A DNA stretch of 36,954 bases from Streptomyces phyllanthi (GTDB lineage: Bacteria > Actinomycetota > Actinomycetes > Streptomycetales > Streptomycetaceae). The stretch spans positions 1-36,954 of the forward strand of contig NZ_VJZE01000038.1 of the NCBI RefSeq assembly GCF_009377205.1, written 5' to 3'. The notes below the pieces were generated by a model. It ran no database searches. It was not told where the DNA came from and saw only the letters and a program-made list of their open reading frames with translations. The translations under genes were made by a program, and so were the position numbers. Positions 8,211 to 16,534 of this stretch are shown here, one piece after another; the first letter of the stretch is position 1; each line of letters opens with the position of its first letter.

Positions 8211-9353
8211 TCAGCGCGTCCGTGCTGCCTCCCGGGGCACACCCCTGCCAGGGGCGGTTTCCCGGGTGGTGGCGTCGCCGGACTTCCGGAAAGCCCACTC
8301 CATCCGCGGCTCGACCACGAACCGGAACACGGCACGCACCGGTGGCGAGCACAGCAGCGTGATCCCGCCGACCGCCATCGCCGTCACCGTGAGCTCCCCG
8401 ACCGGGGTGTGCAGCCACGCGGGGGCGTACCAGTCCCCGAAGCGGGACGCCTTGATCACGAAGCCGTGCAGCAGATAGCCGTACATCGTCCCCGCGCCCA
8501 GTGCCGAGAACCACAGGTGCCGCCGGGGCACCCACGCCAGGAAGCACGCCGTCAGCAGCAGCGCCAGACAGAACAGCGCGGGCGTGGTGACCAGCCCGGC
8601 CCAGCGGGATACTCCCTGACCCGTCACGGCGCCCCGGTGGTACAGCCAGGCCGCGTCGAACCAGGGTGCCACCCCGTACGCGGCCACCAGCGCGCCCACA
8701 CCCACGGGCAGCGTGCACAGCCGGACCCGCCGGGTGCGCAGCCGCTCGAAGTGCCCGGCCCGCAGCGTCAGCCCGAGCACGAAGAACGGCAGGAACTGCA
8801 GGGTCCGCTGGATCGACATGTCACCACCGACATCCGGTGACACCGAGGCCAGCACCGCGAGGCCGAGCGCGACCGGCACCGGATGCCGCAGCGCCAGCCA
8901 GACCGGAGTGGTGATCCGCCAGACGAACAGCGCCATCAGGAACCACATCACGTACCAGGGATCCAGCAGGCTGAACGGATACCCCCAGTCGTCCTGCGTC
9001 CATCGGTGGAAGAGCGTGTACGCGGTCTCGAAGACGAGATACGGCACGACCACACCCGTCAGCAGCCGCCGCAGCCGTCCCGGAACCATGTCGAAGCTCC
9101 GCGAGAAGTACCCGGAGACCAGCGCGAACGCGGGCATGTGGAAGGCGTAGACGAACAGATACGAGGCCGTCACCGCCCGGCTGCCGTAGGTCAGCGGCTC
9201 CCAGGCGTGCCCGCAGGCCACCAGCACGATCGTCAGGTACTTCACGTTGTCGAAGTACGGATCCCTGGACGAGGTCCCGCGGGCGGGCGGCGCGCCGTCG
9301 ACACGGGGCGCGGTGGGGGTCGGAGGGTCGTGCTGCACCAGGTTTCCTGACAT
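8211..9353 (-). CDS. Integral-membrane acyltransferase (acyltransferase 3 family)
   Basis: A 380-residue polytopic membrane protein resembling the OafA/fucose-4-O-acetylase-like acyltransferase 3 family, which acetylates sugars or polymers at the membrane. The N-terminal FDNVKYLTIVLVACGHAW carries the conserved early histidine, YAFHMPAFALVSGYF is the signature second segment, and FLMALFVWRI and FLPFFVLGL follow. About ten hydrophobic helices are visible. The acceptor cannot be told. The listed ATG abuts GGAG; a GTG at 9338 (codon 6) has AGGA at better spacing and may be the real start. It is 51 bases downstream of the deaminase gene on the same strand, so the two may be co-transcribed. The iolG stop lies 40 bases away on the other strand. 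Confidence 0.85.
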   Translation of the reverse strand: MSGNLVQHDPPTPTAPRVDGAPPARGTSSRDPYFDNVKYLTIVLVACGHAWEPLTYGSRAVTASYLFVYAFHMPAFALVSGYFSRSFDMVPGRLRRLLTGVVVPYLVFETAYTLFHRWTQDDWGYPFSLLDPWYVMWFLMALFVWRITTPVWLALRHPVPVALGLAVLASVSPDVGGDMSIQRTLQFLPFFVLGLTLRAGHFERLRTRRVRLCTLPVGVGALVAAYGVAPWFDAAWLYHRGAVTGQGVSRWAGLVTTPALFCLALLLTACFLAWVPRRHLWFSALGAGTMYGYLLHGFVIKASRFGDWYAPAWLHTPVGELTVTAMAVGGITLLCSPPVRAVFRFVVEPRMEWAFRKSGDATTRETAPGRGVPREAARTR

Positions 9354-9404
9354 CTCCGGCTCTCGACGGGCGGACCCCGGCTCGTCTGCCCCGTCCCGCG
9401 CGGC

Positions 9405-9896
9405 TCAGTCCCGCGCGGCGGCCTTCCCGTGGAACCGGCGGTGCAGGGCGTGAACCTCCCGGGCCAGCTCCGGCACCGGTCCCTCGACGGTCACACCGGG
9501 CGCCACCTCCGCGACCGGCAGAGTCCGCACCGGAGGCGCGGGCACCCCCAACTCGGCCAGCCAGCAGGACAGTTGCTCGGACGAGGCCACGTACACGATA
9601 CGGCCGAGCCCCACCCACGCGTGGGCGGCCGCACACATCGGGCAGTGCTCACCCGACGTGTAGACGGTCGCGGCCGCCCGCTCCTCGGGCGTGAGGTGCG
9701 CCGCCGACCAGCGGGCCAGCTCGAACTCCGGGTGGCGGGTACGGTCGCCGGAGGCCACCCGGTTGTGGTCCTCGGCCAGCACCGTCCCGCCGGCGCCCAC
9801 GAGCACCGAGCCGAACGGCTCGTCACCGGCCTCCAGGGCCTCGGCCGCCAGCTCCACGCACCGCCGCAGGTACCGCAGCTCGGAGTCGTCCACCAT
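9405..9896 (-). CDS. Nucleoside/guanine deaminase-type zinc hydrolase
   Basis: A 163-residue cytidine-deaminase-fold enzyme of the GuaD/TadA group, which hydrolyses an exocyclic amino group from a purine or nucleoside. The zinc and catalytic residues are clear: His55 and Glu57 in HPEFEL (HPE instead of the commoner HAE) and Cys85 and Cys88 in TSGEHCPMCAAA. An upstream EPFGSVLVG strand matches the family. It begins at the ATG at 9896, with GGAGG further upstream than usual. The exact substrate cannot be read from sequence; length and the HPE motif resemble general nucleoside deaminases better than essential tRNA adenosine deaminase. The 288 bases between this gene and the GH65 gene hold the two divergent promoters and no other gene I can support. 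Confidence 0.88.
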   Translation of the reverse strand: MVDDSELRYLRRCVELAAEALEAGDEPFGSVLVGAGGTVLAEDHNRVASGDRTRHPEFELARWSAAHLTPEERAAATVYTSGEHCPMCAAAHAWVGLGRIVYVASSEQLSCWLAELGVPAPPVRTLPVAEVAPGVTVEGPVPELAREVHALHRRFHGKAAARD

Positions 9897-10184
9897 GTCG
9901 TACGCACCCTCCTCGCGACGCCGTCCGCGCGGTCGCGGCCCATCGGCCCGGACCGCGATCTTCGAGCAGACTACGTCCGACCACCCTGCGGAGTCCGCGC
10001 GCTCCCGGGGCAGAGGGCGCGCGAGCGTCCGCCCGGTACGACGGCAGCCACCCGGCGGGCGCCGCCGCGGCCGTCCTCGGCGTGGGCCCGGGCCGTGCCG
10101 CGATCACCCATGGTGAACTGCTGACTACGGCGTGGTCCGGATGGTTCGCGCCGGTGCGGAGCCACAGGTGCCGGAGGGCCGGGA

Positions 10185-12596
10185 ATGAGCGACTGGATCT
10201 GGGAGTACGAGGGATACGACCCGGTGGAGGAGCGACTGCGCGAGTCGCTGTGCACCCTCGGCAACGGCTACTTCGCGACCCGCGGAGCCATCCCCGAGTG
10301 CACCGCCGACGACGTGCACTACCCGGGCACGTACGCGGCGGGCTGCTACAACCGGCTCACCTCCCAGATCGCGGGCCGCCGGGTCGAGAACGAGGACATG
10401 GTCAACCTGCCCAACTGGCTGCCGCTGCGTTTCCGCACCGCCTTCGGCGACTGGTTCTCCCCGGACACCCACAGGGTCCTCGACCACCGCCAGCGCCTGA
10501 ACCTGAGGGAGGGCACCCTGGAGCGCACGGTGCGGTACGAGGACACCGACGGCCGGCGACTGGCCGTACGGCAGCTCCGGCTGGTCCATATGGCGGACCC
10601 TCATCTGGCCCTGCTGCGCACCGAGTTCACCCCCGAGGGCTGGTCGGGGGAGATCGAAGTGGAGTCCGGGCTCGACGGGACGGTCACCAACAGCGGGGTC
10701 GAGCGGTACCGCGCGCTGGCCTCCCGGCACCTCACCCACGTCCACACCGGCACGTCACCGGGCGGGCCGGGGCGCGCCGCCGCCCGTGTCGCGGCCCGCG
10801 ACACGGTCTGGATGCGGTGCCGCACCAGCACCTCCGACATCCGTATCGGCCTCGCCGCGCGGACCGTGGCGGACGCCCCGGCCGAGACCGGCAACGTCAA
10901 GGAGCTGCGGCGGATCGCCCGGGTGTTCCGGTTCCCCGTGACCGACGGGCACACGGTGACCGTCGACAAGACCGTCGCCCTGCACACCTCCCACGACCCG
11001 GCGATCAGCGATCCGCTGCACGCCGCCGTCGACCGCGTACGGCGCGCCCCCGACGTCGAGGCCCTGCTGGCCTCCCACCGCACCGCCTGGCAGCAGCTGT
11101 GGCGCGCCGCCGAGCCGGACGTGCCCGGGGGTGCGGGCACGGTGCTGCGCCTGCACCTCTACCACGTGCTCCAGACGCTGTCCCCGCACAGCGCCGAACT
11201 CGACGTGGGCGTGCCCGCGCGCGGCCTGCACGGGGAGGCGTACCGCGGGCACGTCTTCTGGGACGAGCTGTTCGTGCTGCCGTATCTGAACCTGCACTTC
11301 CCGGAGGTCTCCCGGGCCCTGCTGACGTACCGCCACCGTCGTTTGGAGCGGGCCTGCTTCGCCGCCGAGGACGCCGGGCACCGCGGTGCGATGTACCCCT
11401 GGCAGAGCGGCAGCGACGGCCGCGAGGAGACGCAGTGGCTCCACCTCAACCCGCGCTCGGGGCGCTGGCTGCCCGACCACTCCCGGCTCGAACACCATGT
11501 GGGCTCGGCGGTCGCGTACAACGTGTGGCGGTACTGCGAGGCGACCGGGGACGCGGAGTTCCTGCACACCAAGGGTGCCGAGATGATGATCCAGATCGCC
11601 CGCTTCTGGGCCGCCTTCGCCTCGTACGACGAGACGCTGGGCCGCTACCGGATCCGCGGCGTCGTCGGCCCCGACGAGTACCACGAGGCCTACCCGGGCG
11701 CGGCGGGACCGGGCCTCGTCGACAACGCGTACACGAACGTCACGGCGGCATGGGTGCTCGCCCGGGCCCTCGACGTGGCGCGGACCCTGCCCGTGACACG
11801 CCGCCGCGACCTGTTCGAACGCATCGGCCTCGACGATGCCGAACTCGAGGTCTGGGAGGACGTCGCCCACAAGCTGCACGTGCCCTTCCACTCCGGCGTC
11901 ATCAGTCAGTTCGAGGGCTACGGCGACCTCGCGGAGCTCGACTGGGAGGCGTACCGGGAGCGCTACGGCGACATCCGGCGCCTGGACCGGATCCTGGAGG
12001 CCGAGGACGACACCGTCAACCGCTACCAGGCATCCAAGCAGGCCGATGTCCTGATGCTCGGGTACCTCTTCCCGCCCACCGAACTCAGGGACCTGTTCCG
12101 GCAGTTGGGGTACGAGCTGGACGACGGGACATGGCATCGCACCGTCGACCACTACCTGGCCCGCACCAGCCACGGCTCCACCCTCAGCAGCCTCGTCCAC
12201 GGCTGGGTGCTGGCCCGGGCCCGCCGCACCCGGGCATGGGACTTCGTCCAGGAGTCGCTGATCGGGGACGTCGCCGACCTGCAGGACGGGACCACCGGCG
12301 AGGGCATCCACCTGGGCGCCATGGCGGGCACCCTCGATCTCGTACAGCGCGGCCTGACCGGCCTGGAGGCCCGGGACGGCCGGCTGTGGTTCGACCCCGT
12401 ACCCCTGCCGGAGCTGTCCGAGTACGGCTTCTCGATCCGCTACCGGGGCCACTGGGGCGTGCGCCTGCGGCTGCGACCGGGGCGGCTGCACATCACCGTG
12501 CCCGAGTCGGACGAGCCCCCCATCACCGTGGCCGTCGCGGACCGTACCGTGTCCGTGGCGCCGGGGGAGTCCCGGGAACTCACCCTGCCGGAATGA
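10185..12596 (+). CDS. Glycoside hydrolase family 65 protein (disaccharide phosphorylase type)
   Basis: An 803-residue cytosolic GH65 protein. The family mostly phosphorolyses maltose, trehalose, kojibiose or nigerose to beta-glucose 1-phosphate plus a sugar; some members are hydrolases. Seen: an N-terminal beta-sandwich (LCTLGNGYFATRGA motif), the catalytic-barrel segment FWDELFVLPYL, the VVGPDEYHE motif with the proposed general acid at Glu498, and later TSHGSTLSSLVHGWV, which contributes to phosphate binding in phosphorylases. A C-terminal jelly-roll follows. GGAGGG lies 6 bases before the ATG. The usual partner, a beta-phosphoglucomutase (HAD fold), is not adjacent. Length and motifs are typical; sugar specificity is unknown. 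Confidence 0.9.
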   Translation: MSDWIWEYEGYDPVEERLRESLCTLGNGYFATRGAIPECTADDVHYPGTYAAGCYNRLTSQIAGRRVENEDMVNLPNWLPLRFRTAFGDWFSPDTHRVLDHRQRLNLREGTLERTVRYEDTDGRRLAVRQLRLVHMADPHLALLRTEFTPEGWSGEIEVESGLDGTVTNSGVERYRALASRHLTHVHTGTSPGGPGRAAARVAARDTVWMRCRTSTSDIRIGLAARTVADAPAETGNVKELRRIARVFRFPVTDGHTVTVDKTVALHTSHDPAISDPLHAAVDRVRRAPDVEALLASHRTAWQQLWRAAEPDVPGGAGTVLRLHLYHVLQTLSPHSAELDVGVPARGLHGEAYRGHVFWDELFVLPYLNLHFPEVSRALLTYRHRRLERACFAAEDAGHRGAMYPWQSGSDGREETQWLHLNPRSGRWLPDHSRLEHHVGSAVAYNVWRYCEATGDAEFLHTKGAEMMIQIARFWAAFASYDETLGRYRIRGVVGPDEYHEAYPGAAGPGLVDNAYTNVTAAWVLARALDVARTLPVTRRRDLFERIGLDDAELEVWEDVAHKLHVPFHSGVISQFEGYGDLAELDWEAYRERYGDIRRLDRILEAEDDTVNRYQASKQADVLMLGYLFPPTELRDLFRQLGYELDDGTWHRTVDHYLARTSHGSTLSSLVHGWVLARARRTRAWDFVQESLIGDVADLQDGTTGEGIHLGAMAGTLDLVQRGLTGLEARDGRLWFDPVPLPELSEYGFSIRYRGHWGVRLRLRPGRLHITVPESDEPPITVAVADRTVSVAPGESRELTLPE

Positions 12597-12601
12597 CGCC
12601 G

Positions 12602-12645
12602 CCGGGAGAGCCCCGGGAGAGCCCCGGGAGAGCCCTGGGAGAACC
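12602..12645. repeat. Four tandem 11-bp repeats after the GH65 gene
   Basis: The unit CCGGGAGAGCC is repeated three times exactly (12602-12634) and a fourth time with two changes (12635-12645). It begins five bases after the GH65 stop codon. No stem-loop is obvious within it, so it looks like slipped-strand expansion and not a terminator. Confidence 0.85.
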
Positions 12646-12719
12646 GATCCTGAGGGGTGGCCCATGAGATCCGGGTGAATTACGTTGCCCTGGGAGACCT
12701 GGGGTGATGGAGTGACCAT

Positions 12720-13511
12720 ATGGATCACGCCGGGGTGTTGGCCCTGTTCGACCGGGACATGCGGGAAGGGGCGCGCCCCGACGCGCCCGGTGCGCGGATC
12801 GAGCGCGCGGACCGGGTGGTGCGCCAGGTCGGCGCCGAGAGCGGCTGGAGCGGGGTCCTCTGGTCCGACTTGGACGAGACGACGGCGGACGGGGCGATCG
12901 CCGCACAGCTGCGGTACTTCGCCGGGCTCGGCCGAGAGTTCGAGTGGAAGCTGTACGGGCACGACCTCCCCGTCGACCTCGGGAAGCGGCTCCGCGCCGC
13001 CGGGTTCACACCCGAACCCGAGGAGACCCTGATGATCGCCGAGTTCGGGGGGATGCACCTCGACATCGAGGTGCCGGAAGGCGTACGGCTCCTCCCCGTG
13101 ACCGACGCGGCGGGCGTCGACATGGTGGCCGACGTCCACGCGCAGGCCTTCGGCCGGGACAGCTCCCGTATGCGCACCCAGCTGCTCGCCCAGCTCACCG
13201 GCGACCCCGACACCGTCGTCGCCGTGGTGGCCCTGGCCGGGGACCGGCCGATCAGCGCGGCCCGTATGGAGATGCTCCCCGGGACCCGCTTCGCGGGCCT
13301 GTGGGGCGGCGGCACCGTGGAGGGCTGGCGTGGCCGGGGCATCTACCGAGCCCTGGTCGCCCACCGCGCCCGCGTCGCCGCGGAGCACGGCTACCGCTAC
13401 CTCCAGGTCGACGCCACCAGCCAGAGCCGCCCCATCCTCGAGCGCCTGGGCTTCGTGCCACTGACCACGACGACGCCGTATGTGTCGCCGGGGGCGGCTG
13501 CGGGGGAGTGA
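12720..13511 (+). CDS. GNAT-family N-acetyltransferase
   Basis: A 263-residue protein with a C-terminal GNAT fold: a beta-strand/loop segment VAVVALAGDRPISAARMEM, then the acetyl-CoA-binding region WGGGTVEGWRGRGIYRALVAHRA containing the RGRGIY pyrophosphate loop, and a final YLQVDATSQSRPILERLGFVPL, which is the classic last helix and strand. The N-terminal about 110 residues form a separate, poorly conserved domain (WKLYGHDLP, LIAEFGG) seen in many actinobacterial GNAT proteins. The acceptor substrate is unknown. GGAG lies 7 bases before the ATG. It follows the GH65 gene by 123 bases on the same strand and could be read through from it. Confidence 0.85.
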   Translation: MDHAGVLALFDRDMREGARPDAPGARIERADRVVRQVGAESGWSGVLWSDLDETTADGAIAAQLRYFAGLGREFEWKLYGHDLPVDLGKRLRAAGFTPEPEETLMIAEFGGMHLDIEVPEGVRLLPVTDAAGVDMVADVHAQAFGRDSSRMRTQLLAQLTGDPDTVVAVVALAGDRPISAARMEMLPGTRFAGLWGGGTVEGWRGRGIYRALVAHRARVAAEHGYRYLQVDATSQSRPILERLGFVPLTTTTPYVSPGAAAGE

Positions 13512-13905
13512 CGACGCCCCCTCGCCATGGGTGACAGGGGCGCGGTGCCCTCCAGGAGGCGAGGGCGCTGTGGGTGGCCCAGCCCACGGCGACGGTCGGG
13601 GCGGCCGACCGCGCACTGCTGGGGAGTGGCGGGCCGGACGCTCGTGCGCGGCGCAGCGGGCCCGCGCCCGAGGGCGAGCCGAGCCCGAGGCCTTCGCCCG
13701 GTGAGCGCATCGGCCCGGGGGCCGGCGTCACTCCGATGACCCGCGCGCCCTCGTAGCGGAACGCCCGGTCGTCCGGCGCTCCGGCCCGTGGCGCCGACCT
13801 CGGCAGGCGCGCGAGATCCCCGGCCCCCGTGGCGGCGGGGGGCCGCAGCGGTGCCGCCCGCCCGATACGGCCGCCTCCAGGACCGGTTGCCCAGGGGTCA
13901 CCGCC
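13512..13905. other. 394-bp gap with no supportable gene
   Basis: This GC-rich stretch between the plus-strand GNAT gene and the minus-strand GlsB-like gene has open frames on both strands, but none has a start with a ribosome-binding site or recognisable sequence. The best stretch is on the minus strand around 13690-13780 (FRYEGARVIGVTPAP), which looks coding-like but has no start, so it may be a decayed fragment. I see no clear terminator. Confidence 0.4.
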
Positions 13906-14169
13906 TCAGCGCCGAGCCCGTGTCCGGTCGAGCGCCGCGACACCCAGCGCCGCCAGCGCGATCTGGATGAGCCACTCGATCCAGTCGACGTCGTCGGTGT
14001 CCGCCACACCGAACGCGCCGGCGAGCGCGGATCCGATGAGCGCGGCGACGATGCCGACGAGGATGGTCAGCAGGATGCCGATGCGCTGACGCCCTGGGAC
14101 GACGAGCCGCCCCAGAACGCCGATGACGATGCCGATGACGACGGCACTGATGATGCCGGAGATCTCCAT
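13906..14169 (-). CDS. GlsB/YeaQ/YmgE-family membrane protein
   Basis: An 87-residue protein with three hydrophobic helices: an N-terminal IISAVVIGIVIGVLGRLVVPG, a middle LLTILVGIVAALIGSALAG and a final IQIALAALGVAAL. The RLVVPG turn after helix one and the GIVAALIG glycine-rich helix are hallmarks of this transglycosylase-associated or stress-response family, whose molecular function is not known. I chose the ATG at 14169 because AAGGGG lies 7 bases upstream and related proteins often begin MEISGI; a GTG at 14175 is also in frame. It is a single gene flanked by gaps, with the next minus-strand gene ending upstream of it. Confidence 0.85.
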   Translation of the reverse strand: MEISGIISAVVIGIVIGVLGRLVVPGRQRIGILLTILVGIVAALIGSALAGAFGVADTDDVDWIEWLIQIALAALGVAALDRTRARR

Positions 14170-14402
14170 CTCCACCCCTTTTTCACCGGACCCTCCCTTA
14201 GGCCGGGCCCTCGCGTCCCTGCGAGTGCCCCCTGGGCGCGGGTGCAGTCCGGTTCCGTGTCACCTGCGGCTGCGACAGGCAGGCTTGCCCTGTGCGGCGG
14301 CCGACCTGCCATGCACGGAGGTTCGCCGGATTCTTCGTCATCGACGACACGGCCCCCAACGTGAGCCGACCCGCCGCCGGTCCGGCCTGGCCCGCCCGGC
14401 GC

Positions 14403-14951
14403 TCAGCGCAGGCACCAGGTCCGCAGTACGACCTCGCGGTCCTTGTGCCTGCGCAGGACGGGCTCGTCGTCGGTGAGTTCGAAACCGGCCGACCGGGCGA
14501 CCGCCTCGCTAGCCGTGTTCTCCGCCTCGATACGCAGGACCACGCGACGGGGATTCAGATGAAGGGTGGCGTACTCGGTGACGAGGCGGACCGCCTTGGA
14601 GGCGAGGCCCCGGCCGCGATGGGCGGGGCCCACGCCGTAGGCGAGTTCGACGTCCCGGGGGTCGTTGAGACTGCGGAACAGCAGGACCTCGCCCAGGGGC
14701 CACCGGCCGTCCGTGGTGATGGCCAGCTGGACACCCCGTCCGTCGGCCCGCTTCACCTGGGCCGCGGCGAGATACGCGAGGGCCGTGTCCGTGTCGAAGG
14801 GGGAGGGCACCGGCGTCCACCGGGCGACCTCGGGGTTGTCGTACACCGAGACCAGGGCCGTCACGTCGTCGTCGTGCCACTCCCGGAGCCTCAGGCCGAA
14901 GCCCTGGAGCTGGAGGGGCGACGGGAGATGCAGGGGTTCTTTGACGTCCAT
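14403..14951 (-). CDS. GNAT-family N-acetyltransferase (RimJ/RimL type)
   Basis: A 182-residue protein of the RimJ/RimL-like acetyltransferase group. An early LRLREWHDDDVTAL strand is followed by YDNPEVARWTP, typical of this group. LAITTDGRWPLGEV forms the central sheet, ELAYGVGPAHRGRGLASKAV carries the acetyl-CoA-binding RGRGLA loop, and VLRIEAENTASEAVARSAGF is the characteristic ENxxS helix. The likely substrate is an alpha-amino group or small amine; it cannot be named. The ATG at 14951 fits where homology begins, with CAGGA about 8 bases upstream. It lies 47 bases downstream of the phosphotransferase gene on the same strand, so the two are probably co-transcribed. Confidence 0.88.
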   Translation of the reverse strand: MDVKEPLHLPSPLQLQGFGLRLREWHDDDVTALVSVYDNPEVARWTPVPSPFDTDTALAYLAAAQVKRADGRGVQLAITTDGRWPLGEVLLFRSLNDPRDVELAYGVGPAHRGRGLASKAVRLVTEYATLHLNPRRVVLRIEAENTASEAVARSAGFELTDDEPVLRRHKDREVVLRTWCLR

Positions 14952-14998
14952 GGAACGATCCTGACTCGGGGCCGCCGCGCAGGCCAAGGGCGCCTCCT

Positions 14999-16207
14999 TC
15001 ACGGCGCGCCCCCGGACGGAGCACCGGCGCACCGTACCGCTTCCCGGATCGACGCCTCCGGATCGCCCTCGTGGTACGGCCGCTCCGACGCCTCGATCCC
15101 GTCCAGGAACTCCCGGTAGCGGACCGCGTACGCGAGGTGCGCCAACGGTTCGGCGAGCGCGAGGGCGCGAGCGGGGTCGCAGGCGGGGACGTGGGTCTTC
15201 CAGGCGCCCACCCAGGCGCGCGCAGCCGCGGAACGCGCCGGCTCGGGGAGGAAGTCCTGGAGCCGCAGGGCGTCCAGGACCGGGTTGCCCCAGTAGGCGT
15301 CGGCGAAGTCCACGACGACGGGTGGGCCGCCGTCGGCGCGCCAGTTGCCCGGGTGGAAGTCACCGTGCACGACCGTGTCCGGCAGACCGCACTCGGCGAG
15401 CAGGGCCCAGCGGCCGGCCAGTTCGCGTGCGGCGGACCGCTCCTCCGCCGTGATGTCCAGCGGGACGGTGCCGTCGAGCAGGTCCAGAACGCGGGCGGCC
15501 AGCGGCCCGTCGCGGCGGTCCCGCAGACCCGTCGGGCGCCCGGCGGCCAACTCGGCCTGCGCGGCGACGAACCGGCGGACACCGCTCTCCGCCGTTTCGG
15601 GGGAGGCCCGCCAGCAGTCCTCGCCGGGAACGTGCTCCAGGAGTATGCGGTGCTCACCGGCGCCGAGGACGGTGGGCACCAGGCCGGGGGACACACGCGC
15701 GAACGCGTCGATCACCGTGGCCTCGTCGGCGGCGAAGTGCGGGGTCGCCTTCAGCCAGACCGGCCCTCCGGCGGTGGGCAGCCGGAAGAGCCCGGCCAGG
15801 TTCCATGTCCGCCGCTGCTCGACAGGACCGGTCACCGGGCGTCCCGCCGCGGCGAGCGTCCGCGACGCCCAGTCGAGGAGCTCCCGCAGTCCTTCGGCCC
15901 GCGCCCACGGCGAGCGGAACGCCTCATGCCCGTTCAACAGGCCCTGGGGGAGCGGGCGTTGTTCCAGAACGTCCGGCTCCGGGGGCTCCGGCGCCTCGAC
16001 GTGATACGTCACATGGCCGTCGCGCGCGCCCTCACCCCCGTCCACGGTCAGGAGCCGCAGCACCAACACCGGTACCCCGAGCTCCTGTTCCAGCCGGGTG
16101 ACGACCGGTCCGGCCTCGGCCCACCACGGGATGTCCACCGAGAAGGGCCCGGCCACACCGAGGAACTGCCCGCCCGACGTCACCCACGCGCTCACGGTTC
16201 GGCTCAT
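14999..16207 (-). CDS. Aminoglycoside-phosphotransferase-like kinase with N-terminal extra domain
   Basis: A 402-residue protein whose residues from about 115 onward form an APH-type kinase fold. TWNLAGLFRLP and VWLKATPHF make the N-lobe, ILLEHVPGEDCW the hinge, HGDFHPGNW the catalytic loop with Asp and Asn, and VVDFADAYWGN the metal-binding Asp. The first about 110 residues (SGGQFLGVAGPFSVDIPWW) are a separate small domain common to this Streptomyces subgroup. Such proteins phosphorylate small hydroxylated molecules and are only sometimes antibiotic resistance enzymes, so no substrate is claimed. ATG at 16207 is used; a GTG near 16240 would add about eleven residues. It is the first gene of a likely two-gene unit with the GNAT gene. 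Confidence 0.82.
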   Translation of the reverse strand: MSRTVSAWVTSGGQFLGVAGPFSVDIPWWAEAGPVVTRLEQELGVPVLVLRLLTVDGGEGARDGHVTYHVEAPEPPEPDVLEQRPLPQGLLNGHEAFRSPWARAEGLRELLDWASRTLAAAGRPVTGPVEQRRTWNLAGLFRLPTAGGPVWLKATPHFAADEATVIDAFARVSPGLVPTVLGAGEHRILLEHVPGEDCWRASPETAESGVRRFVAAQAELAAGRPTGLRDRRDGPLAARVLDLLDGTVPLDITAEERSAARELAGRWALLAECGLPDTVVHGDFHPGNWRADGGPPVVVDFADAYWGNPVLDALRLQDFLPEPARSAAARAWVGAWKTHVPACDPARALALAEPLAHLAYAVRYREFLDGIEASERPYHEGDPEASIREAVRCAGAPSGGAP

Positions 16208-16296
16208 GGCGTCAGTGTGCGGGTCCGCGACGATCACGAGCGAACGAATATCACGTTGCGGTGGCGCCCCCGACAGCCCGGTAGAAGGCGGTGCGC

Positions 16297-16512
16297 ATGG
16301 AGGAGTCGGCCCTGGAGGGCGGCGACGCCGGCACGGTGGTGCGGGTGGGATCCACGGTCCGCGTCCGCGCACACCGGCCGCGCGCTCCGGCTTCGTAAGG
16401 GAACCGCCGACGTCGTTCGAGGAACGCGGACGGCGGGGAGCACCCGGGTTCCCGGGCGTCGACGAGCGGGGCCGCGAGATGCTCGATCCACGCGTACGAT
16501 TGACATGCAGGT
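16297..16512 (+). pseudogene. Frameshifted N-terminal remnant of a phosphotransferase
   Basis: From the ATG at 16297 the frame reads MEESALEGGDAGTVVRVGST before a TAA at 16396-16398. This matches the usual start of another APH-like family (an ALEGG..GTVVRVG..VRR pattern). The match then continues in a different frame near 16430-16490 as GAPGFPGVDERGREML, the segment that normally follows about 50 residues on. The rest of the kinase is absent, since the ArsR promoter begins at 16500. I read it as a truncated, frameshifted gene end. It is not a piece of the neighbouring intact phosphotransferase, which lies on the other strand and has a different N-terminus. Confidence 0.6.
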
Positions 16513-16529
16513 AAACACCTGCATAACGT
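16500..16529 (+). promoter_or_regulatory. Promoter with an operator palindrome in its spacer
   Basis: A perfect TTGACA (16500-16505) and a TANNNT-type -10 TAACGT (16524-16529) are separated by 18 bases. The spacer is almost wholly a perfect inverted repeat: ATGCAGGT (16505-16512), a 4-base centre, and ACCTGCAT (16517-16524). This is ideally placed for steric repression by the ArsR-type regulator encoded immediately downstream. The predicted start of transcription falls at about 16535, the first base of a GTG codon in the regulator frame. Confidence 0.75.
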
Positions 16530-16534
16530 GAAGT

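Noticed and set aside
10082..12667. An 861-codon plus-strand frame overlapping the GH65 gene
   Set aside because: It is the +1 shadow of GH65, rich in Arg/Pro/Gly with no domain signal; the GH65 frame carries the catalytic motifs.
10755..13616. A 953-codon minus-strand open frame across the GH65 and GNAT genes
   Set aside because: It is antisense to two well-supported genes and has no motif. Long antisense frames are routine at this GC content.
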